Below, in pieces: positions 1-7,667 of a DNA stretch of 64,000 nt. The notes below the pieces were generated by a model, which was given only the letters and a program-made list of their open reading frames with translations, had not been told where the DNA came from and made no database searches. Position 1 is the first letter of the stretch. Each line of letters starts with the position of its first letter. The position numbers were made by a program, and so were the translations under genes. The DNA comes from CAMDHY01 sp046156265 (GTDB lineage: Bacteria; Pseudomonadota; Alphaproteobacteria; Rhizobiales; Segnochrobactraceae): positions 158,180 through 222,179 of the forward strand of contig NZ_JAWDIR010000047.1 in the NCBI RefSeq assembly GCF_046156265.1, read 5' to 3'.

Positions 1-91
1 GGGGGGCGCCACGGGCTCCGCGCTCGACGTCGCCCCGACCGCTGGCAGGCAGCCGCCGCGACGGGAGTTTCACATCGGCCGCTTCGGCGTG

Positions 92-335
92 TGTCCCCCC
101 CTCCGACCGGCTCCGCCGGCCACCTCCCCCGCGAGGGGGGAGGGGTTGCGTTGTGCCATTGGAAGGGCGGTGCAGAGTTCGTCCTCCCCCTGCCAGGGGG
201 GAGGACAGCCGGCGCAGCCGGCAGGTGGGGGCCCGTCAATCCGGAGTTCGACGTCAAACGTAGCGGGCTGGATCGACGGGCCCCACCCTGGCCGCCTCCG
301 GCGGCCCGTCCCTCCCCCTGGCAGGGGAGGGACAG
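92..335. repeat. Composite palindromic repeat upstream of dgcB
   Basis: The first 357 bases hold no gene I can support. A short GC palindrome around CCCCCGCGAGGGGG lies at about 115-145. A larger inverted pair follows: a left arm at about 180-243 centred on CCCCCTGCCAGGGGGG and a right arm at about 270-333 centred on CCCCCTGGCAGGGG. The same units recur at least five more times in this window, always outside genes or at gene edges except for one copy inside the ETF gene. The 3' end of whatever lies upstream was not recognised. Confidence 0.8.
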
Positions 336-357
336 CGACCTCCGGCGTGCTCGCGCC

Positions 358-2310
358 ATGACGCCCGCCGCCTTCCTCGCTTTCGCCACCCTCGCGGCCG
401 CCCTCGTGGCGGCCCTCGAGGCTGCCCGTCGGATCCGGCTCTGGCGCGTCGGCAAGCCGGCCCCCATCCCCCTCTCCGGCCTCCTCGCGCTGCCGCGGCG
501 CTATCTCGTCGACGTCCACCACGTCGTCGCGCGCGATCCGTTCGCCGCGCGCATGCACATGCTGGTGGCGGGCGGTTTCCTCGCCGGCGGGCTGTTCACG
601 GCGCTCGCGATCGTGCCGCCGCTGGGAGCCTCGCGCCTCTACTGGCTGCTGCCGGCGGCCGCCTTTGCGACGATGCTCGCCGGGGCCGCGATGGTGCGGC
701 GACGGCGTGTGCCGGTGCGGCCGGCGCGGCTCTCCGGCGGCCGCTTCACCGTGCTGCCGTGGCTGTTCGCGGCCTTCGGCGTCGGTGGGCTGATCGTCGC
801 GGTGACGACGGTCCTCGGCGGCCCGCCGGCGATCGGCTGGATCGGCGCGGCGCTCGCCGCCGCGGGTGCGCTCGGCCTCGCCTTGCAGGTCCACAGCGGG
901 CCGCTCCGCCACATCGTCGCCGGCGCCATCCATCTGATCGCCCACCCGCGTCCGGCCCGCTTCGCCGGCGGGCGCGACACCGCGCTCGCACCGCTGGAAC
1001 TTTCCGCCGACCGTCTCGGCATCGCCGTGCCGGCCGATTTCACGTGGAACAGGCTCGCCGGCTTTGACGCCTGCATCCAGTGCGGGCGCTGTGAGGCGGC
1101 GTGCCCGGCGTTCGCCGCCGGCCAGCCGCTCAACCCGAAGAAGCTGATCCAGGACCTCTCCGCCGCCATCGCCCCCGGCGGCAGCGACGAGGCCTATGCC
1201 GGCAGCCCCTATCCGGGCCGTGCGGTCGGTGCCCACCACGGCGGGCCGCATCTGCCGCTCGTCGGCGCAATGGTGCCGGCCGAGACGATCTGGTCGTGCA
1301 CCACCTGCCGGGCCTGCGTCGAGGAGTGCCCGATGATGATCGAGCACGTCGACGCCATCGTCGGCCTGCGCCGCTTCGAGACGCTGGAGAAGGGCGCCGT
1401 ACCCGGCAAGGGCGCCGACGTGCTGGCGGAACTGCGCCTCGCCGACGACCCCGGCGGACGGCCGCTTTCCGCCCGCACCGACTTCGCCGCCGGTCTGACG
1501 CTGCCGGTGCTGCCGGAAGGCGGCAAGACCGACGTGCTCTTGTGGCTCGGGGAGGGCGCCTACGATCTGCGCTATGGCCGCACCCTGCGCGCTCTCGTGC
1601 GGCTGCTGCAGGCGGCCGGCGTCGAGTTCGCGGTGCTCGGTGCGGACGAGCGCGACTGCGGGGACCTGGCCCGCCGGCTCGGCGACGAGGCGACCTTCCA
1701 GCGGCTCGCGAGCGACAACATCGCCGCCCTGTCCACGCGCCGCTTCGCCCGCATCCTCACCGCCGACCCGCACGCCTTCCACGTCCTGAAGAACGAGTAT
1801 CCGTCGCTCGGCGGCCGCTTCGACGTTGTCCACCACACGACGTTCCTGGCCGGCCTCGTCGCCGAGGGTCGGCTCACGCCGGCGGCGCTGTCGGGGCCTG
1901 CGATCACCTATCACGACCCCTGCTATCTCGGCCGCTACAACGGCGAGACCGCCGCGCCGCGCGCCCTTCTCGACACCCTCGGTCTCGAGCGGCGCGAGAT
2001 GGCGCGCTCGGGCCTGAAGGCGATGTGCTGCGGCGGCGGCGGTGGCGCGCCGGTCACCGATATTCCCGGCGAACGCCGCATCGCCGACCTTCGCATGGCG
2101 CAGGTGGGCGAGACGGGGGCGGCGACGGTCGCCGTGGCGTGCCCCGGCTGCACGGCGATGCTGGAAGGCGTCACCGGGCCACGCCCGGAGGTGAAGGACG
2201 TCGCCGAACTCTTGTGGGAGGCGGTGGAGGCGGCGAAGGCATCGGCGGTGACGGGCGGGGCGCCGTCGGCGTCCGGCGCCGGCGTGCGCCGGCCGGAGCC
2301 GGTGGCATGA
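358..2310 (+). CDS. dgcB: DgcB-like membrane iron-sulfur oxidoreductase (DUF3483 type)
   Basis: The product (650 residues) matches the usual DgcB size. DgcB takes part in N,N-dimethylglycine demethylation, passing electrons between the demethylase (DgcA, not in the window), an ETF and the respiratory chain. The N-terminal quarter is hydrophobic with several membrane segments. Two 4Fe-4S ferredoxin motifs follow, CIQCGRCEAACP near residue 239 and CTTCRACVEECP near residue 314. Two cysteine-rich CCG half-domains come next, with HDPCYLGRYNGE near residue 520 and CCGGGGGAP near residue 557. The ATG at 358 was chosen because upstream codons run into a palindromic repeat. Its stop overlaps the start of the ETF gene by four bases (ATGA), so the two are translationally coupled. 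Similar heterodisulfide-reductase-like proteins serve other methylamine-type demethylases, so the exact substrate is inferred from the nearby choline and betaine genes. Confidence 0.85.
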   Translation: MTPAAFLAFATLAAALVAALEAARRIRLWRVGKPAPIPLSGLLALPRRYLVDVHHVVARDPFAARMHMLVAGGFLAGGLFTALAIVPPLGASRLYWLLPAAAFATMLAGAAMVRRRRVPVRPARLSGGRFTVLPWLFAAFGVGGLIVAVTTVLGGPPAIGWIGAALAAAGALGLALQVHSGPLRHIVAGAIHLIAHPRPARFAGGRDTALAPLELSADRLGIAVPADFTWNRLAGFDACIQCGRCEAACPAFAAGQPLNPKKLIQDLSAAIAPGGSDEAYAGSPYPGRAVGAHHGGPHLPLVGAMVPAETIWSCTTCRACVEECPMMIEHVDAIVGLRRFETLEKGAVPGKGADVLAELRLADDPGGRPLSARTDFAAGLTLPVLPEGGKTDVLLWLGEGAYDLRYGRTLRALVRLLQAAGVEFAVLGADERDCGDLARRLGDEATFQRLASDNIAALSTRRFARILTADPHAFHVLKNEYPSLGGRFDVVHHTTFLAGLVAEGRLTPAALSGPAITYHDPCYLGRYNGETAAPRALLDTLGLERREMARSGLKAMCCGGGGGAPVTDIPGERRIADLRMAQVGETGAATVAVACPGCTAMLEGVTGPRPEVKDVAELLWEAVEAAKASAVTGGAPSASGAGVRRPEPVA

Positions 2311-4868
2311 CCCGGCCCCGCCGCGACCCGCGGGCGGAGGCCGCCCGCCGCGCCGTGCCCGGCGGCGACCGTCCGCGCTCGACCATCGAGGCCGCTCTGC
2401 CGGCGGCAGCCGTCGCGGGCGTCCCCGTCGGGCCGGGTGGCCGCCCGCGCCGCGACCCGCGCGCCGAGATCGCTGCCCTCGTCGTCCCCGCGCCGCGCCG
2501 GCGCCTCGACCGGTCGCTGTCGGCCGGCGTCGCAGCGGCCGCCGCGGGTGCGGCTTCGGTGGCGGGCCTCGGAGCGCGTGGTCTCGCGGCGGGCGCCGCG
2601 GCGAATCAGACCGCGACGTCAGCCCGCCTCGCGTCCACCGCCGCCGCAGCCGCGGCGTCTACAGCCATCCGGACCATTGCGACGCCGGCATTCCTCGTCC
2701 TCGTGGTGCCGGACACACCCGGCGGGCGCACCGGCGCCCACGATCGCCAACTCCTCGGCGCCGCCCGCCTTCTCGCCGACACCGGTGGCGGGGCGGTTGT
2801 CGTGCTGGCCGATGGCGGCGCGTGGGGCGGAGCTGGGGCCGATCGGGTGCTGTCGCTCACCGGCGAGGGAAGTGAATCAGTCAACAGAATCGCGACGCAA
2901 CCCTCCCCCCTCGAGGGGGAGGGCAGGGAGGGGGGGCGCCCCGATCTCGGCGTCGCGTTTGCCGCTCCCCCCCTCCCTACCCCCGGATCAAGTCCGGGGC
3001 AGGCTCTCCCCCGCGAGGGGGGAGGAGCGCCCGACGCTGATGTTCTCGATGATATCGGCGTTCAGAACGCTTCTGGACCAGACGACGCCTCTGGCCCAGC
3101 CTCCTACGACCCCGAATCCCGCGCCGCCGTCCTCGTCGCCGCGATCCGCACCCTGTCGCCCAGGCACGTCGTCTTCGCCGAGACGGCGGCGGGCGGCGAC
3201 ATCGCCCGGCGCGTCGCGGCCGGGCTCGGCGAGCCGCTGTTCGCCGGGGCGGAGAGCGTCTCCGTGCGGGCGGTGACGCGGCCGGCGAAGGCGGGGCGGG
3301 TGGAGCAGCGCACGGCGCCGCCGCGGCTCCTCTCGCTGCTGCCGGACATCGTCGCCGCCCACGCCGGCGTCCCGCACGAGGCGCGGCCGGTGACGCTTGC
3401 GGACCTCGCGGCCGAGGCGAGCGACACCGCGCAGCGCGGCCCCAGCGCAGAGAGTGCGGCCGAGAGCCTGGAAGCGAGGGGCGAGGCGGCGACGGCCAGC
3501 CACCTCCCGCTGCAACCGCCGCGCGGCATCCTCTCCGCCGAGACGATCCCGGCCGACCCGGCCTCGCTGCCGCTCGCCGAGGCCGGCTTCGTCGTCTCGG
3601 CGGGCAACGGCGTCAGCGACTTCGACGGCTTCCGGGCGCTCGTCGCCGCGCTCGGGGCGACGCCGGGGGCGAGCCGGGTTGTCTGCGACGCCGGGCTGAT
3701 GCCGCGCGACCGGCAGGTCGGCGCCTCCGGCACGGTGCTCGACGCCACCTGCTATTTCGCCCTCGGTATCGCCGGCGCGCCGCAGCATCTGCAGGGCGTG
3801 GCGAAATGCGAGCACGTGGTGGCGGTCAACACCGACCTGCACGCCGCGATGATCGAGCGGGCGGGGCTCGCGGTGGTCGCGGACGCCCAAGCGGTGATGC
3901 CGGCGCTGGCGGCGCTGCTGGCGGAGGAGCGCGGCCCGTCCCCGGCCGCTGGTCCGGTGGCCGTACCAGCTGTCGTCGAACCCGGGGGTTACGGAGCCGG
4001 GAGCCGTGCGGGCTCCGGAGCCCGGAGGCGTGACGGCGGCACGGTGGGGTGGGCCGGTGGCGAGACACTGGCCGCGGCCGCGCCCGATCCGTTGCGAGCC
4101 CGCGTGCTGCTGTCGGCCGGCCGCCACCCGGTCTCCGGCCGGCCGGCGCCGGTGCGGGCTGAAGCGCAGGCGACGTCGCTGGCGCTCGCGATCGGCGCCC
4201 GCGTCAGCGGCCTTCACGCCGGGGGCGACGGGGCGGTGGTGGCCGACCATCTCGGCCACGGCCTCGACACGGTCGGCGTCGTCGCCGGGTCGGCGGACGC
4301 CAATCCGCTGCCGGCGCTGGTGGCGGCGCTGTCCGGCGCGCCGGTCGATCTTGTGCTCATGGGCCGCCGTGGCGTCGGTGGCGACGACAGCGGGCTACTG
4401 CCTTACCGGCTGGCGGCGGCGCTCGGCCTGCCGATCGTGCCCGACGCGGTGGCGCTCGCGCGCGAACAGGGGCGGCCGGACGTGCTCGTCGTCGAGCAGG
4501 CGCTGCCGCGCGGAGCCCGCCGGCGGGTGCGCGTGACGCTGCCGGTCGTCGTCACGGTGCACCCGGCGGCACCGCCACCGCGCCCCTTCGCGTTTGCCTC
4601 TGTGCGGCGAGGGCGCCTCGTGCCGCTGACGGTCGCGGCCGCAGCGGGCGAGCCGCCGCTTGCCGTCGAGGAGCGGCCGTGGCGACGCCGCCCGCGGCTG
4701 ATCACGGGCGCTTCGACCGCCGGCTCGGCGGCCGAGCGGCTGAAGGCGGCAACGGAGGTGGCGGGCGGCGGCGGCCGGCTCATCGTTGATCCGTCACCCG
4801 ACGAGGCGGCGCGCGAGATCCTCGCCTTCCTGCGCGGCATCGGCGTCGTGGCGCCGATCACGAAGTGA
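2307..4868 (+). CDS. Electron transfer flavoprotein, EtfA-EtfB fusion
   Basis: One uninterrupted frame of 853 residues carries both ETF subunits in alpha-beta order. The N-terminal extension has two RRDPRAE motifs, near residues 5 and 50. The EtfA domain I follows, and then the EtfA FAD-binding part at about residues 430-550, with RQVGASGTVLDA and GIAGAPQHLQGV. A low-complexity linker at about 550-590 leads to an EtfB domain (VLLSAGRHPVSGRPAPVRAE through GRRGVGGDDSGLLPYRLAAA) that runs to the end. The subunits are normally separate genes. There is no stop in the linker. A TTG near 4091 or GTG near 4103 could allow a separate EtfB start. A palindromic repeat is translated at about residues 199-240 inside the EtfA part. 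The role is probably to accept electrons from dimethylglycine or sarcosine dehydrogenation, judging from dgcB overlapping its start. Confidence 0.85.
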   Translation: MTRPRRDPRAEAARRAVPGGDRPRSTIEAALPAAAVAGVPVGPGGRPRRDPRAEIAALVVPAPRRRLDRSLSAGVAAAAAGAASVAGLGARGLAAGAAANQTATSARLASTAAAAAASTAIRTIATPAFLVLVVPDTPGGRTGAHDRQLLGAARLLADTGGGAVVVLADGGAWGGAGADRVLSLTGEGSESVNRIATQPSPLEGEGREGGRPDLGVAFAAPPLPTPGSSPGQALPREGGGAPDADVLDDIGVQNASGPDDASGPASYDPESRAAVLVAAIRTLSPRHVVFAETAAGGDIARRVAAGLGEPLFAGAESVSVRAVTRPAKAGRVEQRTAPPRLLSLLPDIVAAHAGVPHEARPVTLADLAAEASDTAQRGPSAESAAESLEARGEAATASHLPLQPPRGILSAETIPADPASLPLAEAGFVVSAGNGVSDFDGFRALVAALGATPGASRVVCDAGLMPRDRQVGASGTVLDATCYFALGIAGAPQHLQGVAKCEHVVAVNTDLHAAMIERAGLAVVADAQAVMPALAALLAEERGPSPAAGPVAVPAVVEPGGYGAGSRAGSGARRRDGGTVGWAGGETLAAAAPDPLRARVLLSAGRHPVSGRPAPVRAEAQATSLALAIGARVSGLHAGGDGAVVADHLGHGLDTVGVVAGSADANPLPALVAALSGAPVDLVLMGRRGVGGDDSGLLPYRLAAALGLPIVPDAVALAREQGRPDVLVVEQALPRGARRRVRVTLPVVVTVHPAAPPPRPFAFASVRRGRLVPLTVAAAAGEPPLAVEERPWRRRPRLITGASTAGSAAERLKAATEVAGGGGRLIVDPSPDEAAREILAFLRGIGVVAPITK
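2901..3024. repeat. Palindromic repeat inside the ETF coding sequence
   Basis: Three hairpins sit within the open frame of the ETF fusion: CCCTCCCCCCTCGAGGGGGA at 2901-2920, CCCCGGATCAAGTCCGGGG at 2981-2999, and CTCCCCCGCGAGGGGGGAG at 3005-3023. The same modules occur between genes at 92-145 and 39,968-40,103. The repeat keeps the reading frame and encodes a Pro/Gly/Glu-rich loop between two segments of EtfA domain I. Confidence 0.85.
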
Positions 4869-4974
4869 CCCGTCGCAGGCGTTTTGCGTGACGGTGATCA
4901 CAGCGGCCGTCCGGCTGTTGCGGGCATCTTCCTTCTCACGGCTGGGGTGGCCGGCAACACGATGGAGAACCGTC

Positions 4975-5454
4975 ATGGCCACCAGCAGGATCACCGCTGC
5001 AATCGCCTTAGGGCTCGCTCTGGTCGCGAGCCCGTCGACGGCCGATGTTCTCATCGGCAAGGCGAAGGCGAAGAGCAGCGAAAAGATCGGCCCCGCCGCG
5101 CCGGGGGACCCCAAGCCCTATGGCGCCAAGGTGCTGGCCGAATGCGACGCGAGCAATTGTATCTTCAATTTTGGCAAGAAAGCCAATAAAACGCGCACGA
5201 TAGACTGGTTTAGCTGTGGCATATCGACAAATAATGGAACTACACTTGTAGGTACAGTTATCATAAATAGCGTTGACAATCAAGAAGGCTATTTTGCTGC
5301 AATCTCGAGAGCTTTAGCGGGGGCAACCGAGTACGCAATATTAGAGTACAAGAATCCCGTGACGGTCGACGCAGGCGACACGCTGTTCGTCTATGTATTG
5401 ACGTCCGGCAGTGCGAATGGGGGCCAGTGCAATCTCGGCGGCACGATCCAGTAG
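4975..5454 (+). CDS. Small secreted protein, duplicate copy 1
   Basis: The product has 159 residues. It starts with a signal peptide (MATSRITAAIALGLALVAS, cleavage probably after STA-D) and is likely exported to the periplasm or beyond. Two cysteines in the CDASNC stretch and others at FSCGI and GGQCNLGG could form disulfides. I recognise no family. The second copy at 5876-6355 shares the whole architecture, including GKAKAKSSEKIGPAAPGDPK, FNFGKKANKTRTI, EYKNPVTV and the C-terminal GGQCNLGGTI. The central part (about 5150-5340) is AT-rich, with codons unlike the flanks and unlike copy 2. The ATG at 4975 was chosen over upstream frames because the signal peptide begins there and copy 2 starts at the matching place. 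A strong hairpin terminator follows. Confidence 0.8.
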   Translation: MATSRITAAIALGLALVASPSTADVLIGKAKAKSSEKIGPAAPGDPKPYGAKVLAECDASNCIFNFGKKANKTRTIDWFSCGISTNNGTTLVGTVIINSVDNQEGYFAAISRALAGATEYAILEYKNPVTVDAGDTLFVYVLTSGSANGGQCNLGGTIQ

Positions 5455-5509
5455 TGCCAGGCTGCCAGACGGACCAAGCAGCCGGTCTGAGAATGCAGCA
5501 AGACTTCGC

Positions 5510-5552
5510 GCGGGAAGCGCCGCCCCAAGGGGCGGCGTTCCCGCTGCGTTTT
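5510..5552 (+). terminator. Intrinsic terminator after secreted-protein copy 1
   Basis: A long GC stem (5' arm about 5510-5526, loop AA, 3' arm about 5529-5544 with one bulged base) is followed by TGCGTTTTCT. The stem and T-run fit a rho-independent terminator about 55 bases after the stop codon. Confidence 0.75.
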
Positions 5553-5579
5553 CTCACGGAGTGGCGTATCGATATCCAT

Positions 5580-5764
5580 GATGATCACCGGCCCGGGCGT
5601 GGCGCTGTCGCCGGCCCATGAGTGCCGTCAGCTTCACACGAGCCGCGGGATGGCGATGTCCGTGGGCCGCTGCGGCTCATCGTCGACCCCGATCCCGCCG
5701 AGGGCGTCCGCGAGATCCTTGCCGTCTTCGTGGCATCGGCGTCGTAGCGCCGAAGACAAACTGA
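5580..5764 (+). pseudogene. Degenerate fragment of the etfB 3' end
   Basis: This stretch copies the last part of the EtfB domain at about 4701-4868. Examples are CGGCTCATCGTCGACCC against CGGCTCATCGTTGATCC and GAGATCCTTGCC against GAGATCCTCGCC. The C-terminal GIGVVAP is still readable before a TGA at 5762-5764, but only after a frameshift near 5730. It has no start codon and is a relic of the tandem duplication that also copied the secreted-protein gene. Confidence 0.75.
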
Positions 5765-5875
5765 GCAGGCCCAAAGTGTTTTGCGTGACGGTAATCACGG
5801 CGATCATTGAACGGCTGTGATCATCTTCCTCTCACGGCGAGCCGCGTGCCGCCGCTCAGAAGAGGGAGAACAGTC

Positions 5876-6355
5876 ATGATGACCAGCAAAATCGCAGCAG
5901 CAATCGCCGTTGGTCTCGTTCTGGCCGCAGGGCCGGCGGCTGCCAACGTCCTCGATGGCAAGACCAAGGTGAAGAGCAGCGAGACCATCGGCCCTGCCGC
6001 AGCGGGCGATCCGAAGCCTTACAGCGCGCGCGCCGGCAGCGAGTGCGGCGGCAGCGTCTGCACCTTCAACTTCGGCAAGAAGGGTAACAAGACCCGCACG
6101 ATCGAGTGGATCAACTGCGGCGTCAGCGTGACCGCCGGCGTCGTTCGCATCGGCGCAGTGATCATCAACGATTTCAGCAACCAGGCGGGCTATTTCTCAA
6201 AAGTCTCGAGCGTGATCGACGGCGGGGACGAAACAGCGGTCCTGGAATACAAGAACCCCGTCACTGTACCCGCAGGCGCCGTCTTGTTCATCTACGTCGT
6301 TGGGACCGGCACTCCCAGCAATGGGCAGTGCATGCTCGGCGGGACGATCGAGTAG
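5876..6355 (+). CDS. Small secreted protein, duplicate copy 2
   Basis: The product has 159 residues, the same length as copy 1, with a signal peptide (MMTSKIAAAIAVGLVLAAG, probable cleavage AAA-N). A good ribosome-binding site (AGAGGGAG) precedes the ATG at 5876. The body shares VKSSETIGPAAAGDPKPY, FNFGKKGNKTRTIEW, EYKNPVTVPAG and NGQCMLGGTIE with copy 1, and the cysteine pattern is kept. Unlike copy 1, its middle has the normal GC-rich codon usage of the window. No known domain was recognised. It may be a beta-sandwich exported protein, but that is only a guess from its alternating hydrophobic pattern. Confidence 0.8.
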   Translation: MMTSKIAAAIAVGLVLAAGPAAANVLDGKTKVKSSETIGPAAAGDPKPYSARAGSECGGSVCTFNFGKKGNKTRTIEWINCGVSVTAGVVRIGAVIINDFSNQAGYFSKVSSVIDGGDETAVLEYKNPVTVPAGAVLFIYVVGTGTPSNGQCMLGGTIE

Positions 6356-6730
6356 GGGATGCTGCTTCGGCGCTGCGCGGAGGCGTCTGAACAATCGAGG
6401 CGCGGCGGTCCCGCCGCGTCGTACCCGTGGGGCTGCCAACCTCGATCCGAGGCGGCCCGATCGTCGGGCCCCCAGATGGGCCCTTCGGCCCTCGACCGGC
6501 TCCGCAAGCTTCGCGCAAGCCAGCGGACGGAGGGTCGCGCGAGGCTCGCAGGCGGCGAGGGACCGGCGCAATGGCCGCCAGCCGCAGGCAATCGGCGCTG
6601 AACGTGAGATGCCGGCCGCGCAACCGGCCGCGTCGCGTTTGCCTTGTCGCCGGCGCGACGCCGATGTCCCGGGGCGGGTCAGTCACCCTGTGGGGTGTGA
6701 TTTTCGGTTGACGATGGATCGGGGGATCAG
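6356..6730. other. Intergenic region, no gene seen
   Basis: No coding pattern was found. A short hairpin (CGCGGCGG, loop TC, CCGCCGCG at 6402-6419) without a T-run follows secreted-protein copy 2 and may help end its transcript. The remainder is GC-rich with short inverted GGCCC/GGGCC runs and leads to the GTG start of the Hint-domain gene. Confidence 0.5.
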
Positions 6731-7594
6731 GTGGCGACTTACGAGGCTCTTTATCTCTGGAACGTGACCCTCAACGAGGGCACGCAGACGGTAACGGCCT
6801 GGAACGGCCGGTTCGACGTCCAGACGTCGTCGAGCGGAGATTTTTCGGTTGGCGACACGATCGTCGTCACGGACCTGTCGAATTCCAACACCTACAACTT
6901 CGTCTATCTCGGCCATCTTGACGGCGGCTGGATCGGCGTGCTGGGCGGCTCGACCTACCGCTACATCACCAACGACGCCACCGTTCCGTCGGCGCCGATC
7001 GTGTACTCGACGGCCGACTTCGTCGTCTGCTTTCTCGCCGGCACGCGGATCGCCACTCCCGGCGGATCGGCCGCAATCGAGAGCCTGGAGATCGGTGATC
7101 TCGTGCTGACGGCGGACGGGCGTGTTGCCCCGGTGCGCTTCGTCGGTCGGCAGACGGTGGCGAGCACCTTCGCGGACCCGCTGCGGACCTTCCCGATCCG
7201 CATCAGCGCAGGCGCCCTCGGCGAGGGCCTCCCCACGCACGACCTCCTCGTCTCCCCGGACCACGCGCTCCTGCTCGAGGGCGTCCTCGTGCAGGCCGGC
7301 GCCCTGGTCAACGACACGACGATCGTCCGCGAGACGGCTATGCCGGAGCGCTTCACCTACTTCCACGTCGAGCTCGAGGACCATTCGCTGATCCTCGCCG
7401 AGGGCGTGCCGGCGGAGACCTTCGTCGACAACGTCACGCGGCGCCGCTTCGACAACTTCGCGGACTACGCGGTGCGCTACGGCGACGAAGCCGCGACGAT
7501 CGCGGAGATGGACCAGCCACGCGTCAAGTCCGCCCGTCAGTTGCCGAAGGCGCTCCGGGCGCGGCTCGGCCTGGACGTCGCCCGCGCCGCCTGA
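6731..7594 (+). CDS. Hint (hedgehog/intein) domain protein
   Basis: The product has 287 residues and a GTG start preceded by a G-rich Shine-Dalgarno-like tract. Residues 1-95 form a beta-rich N-terminal region without a signal peptide. A Hint_2-type domain begins at the nucleophile-like Cys near residue 100 (VVCFLAGTRIATP), with IESLEIGDLVLTADG, a SPDHALLLEG block and a C-terminal block ending ETFVDN. Such domains resemble intein splicing modules, but in alphaproteobacteria they occur at the end of exported or surface proteins of unknown role. Whether this one self-cleaves cannot be told from sequence. The Cys and the block-B-like His are present, and a C-terminal Asn (VDN) is there without the usual preceding His. 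Confidence 0.8.
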   Translation: MATYEALYLWNVTLNEGTQTVTAWNGRFDVQTSSSGDFSVGDTIVVTDLSNSNTYNFVYLGHLDGGWIGVLGGSTYRYITNDATVPSAPIVYSTADFVVCFLAGTRIATPGGSAAIESLEIGDLVLTADGRVAPVRFVGRQTVASTFADPLRTFPIRISAGALGEGLPTHDLLVSPDHALLLEGVLVQAGALVNDTTIVRETAMPERFTYFHVELEDHSLILAEGVPAETFVDNVTRRRFDNFADYAVRYGDEAATIAEMDQPRVKSARQLPKALRARLGLDVARAA

Positions 7595-7600
7595 AACGGC

Positions 7601-7635
7601 GACGCCCGCCACGGCGGAGTGCCGAAGCGGGCGTC
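7601..7635. terminator. Bidirectional hairpin between convergent genes
   Basis: Arms GACGCCCGC (7601-7609) and GCGGGCGTC (7627-7635) pair perfectly. The hairpin lies between the ends of the Hint gene (plus) and the PfpI gene (minus). There is no long T-run. Confidence 0.5.
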
Positions 7636-7667
7636 CTGGTGCGCCTAATGCGGGGAGAGGTGCGCCC

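Larger units (their letters stand above)
4776..6355 (+). repeat. Tandem segmental duplication (about 900-base unit)
   Basis: Bases 4776-5454 and 5673-6355 align with an offset of about 897-901 bases. The aligned part begins in the last 30 codons of etfB (CGGCTCAT at 4776 and 5673). It continues through a shared upstream element (TTTTGCGTGACGGTGATCAC at 4882 and the same with one change at 5779) and ends after the small secreted-protein gene. Weaker similarity extends upstream to about 4701 and 5584. Confidence 0.85.

Noticed and set aside
1..357. A coding frame running from the window start into dgcB
   Set aside because: It crosses the palindromic repeats and has no domain. The DgcB homology starts near 358.
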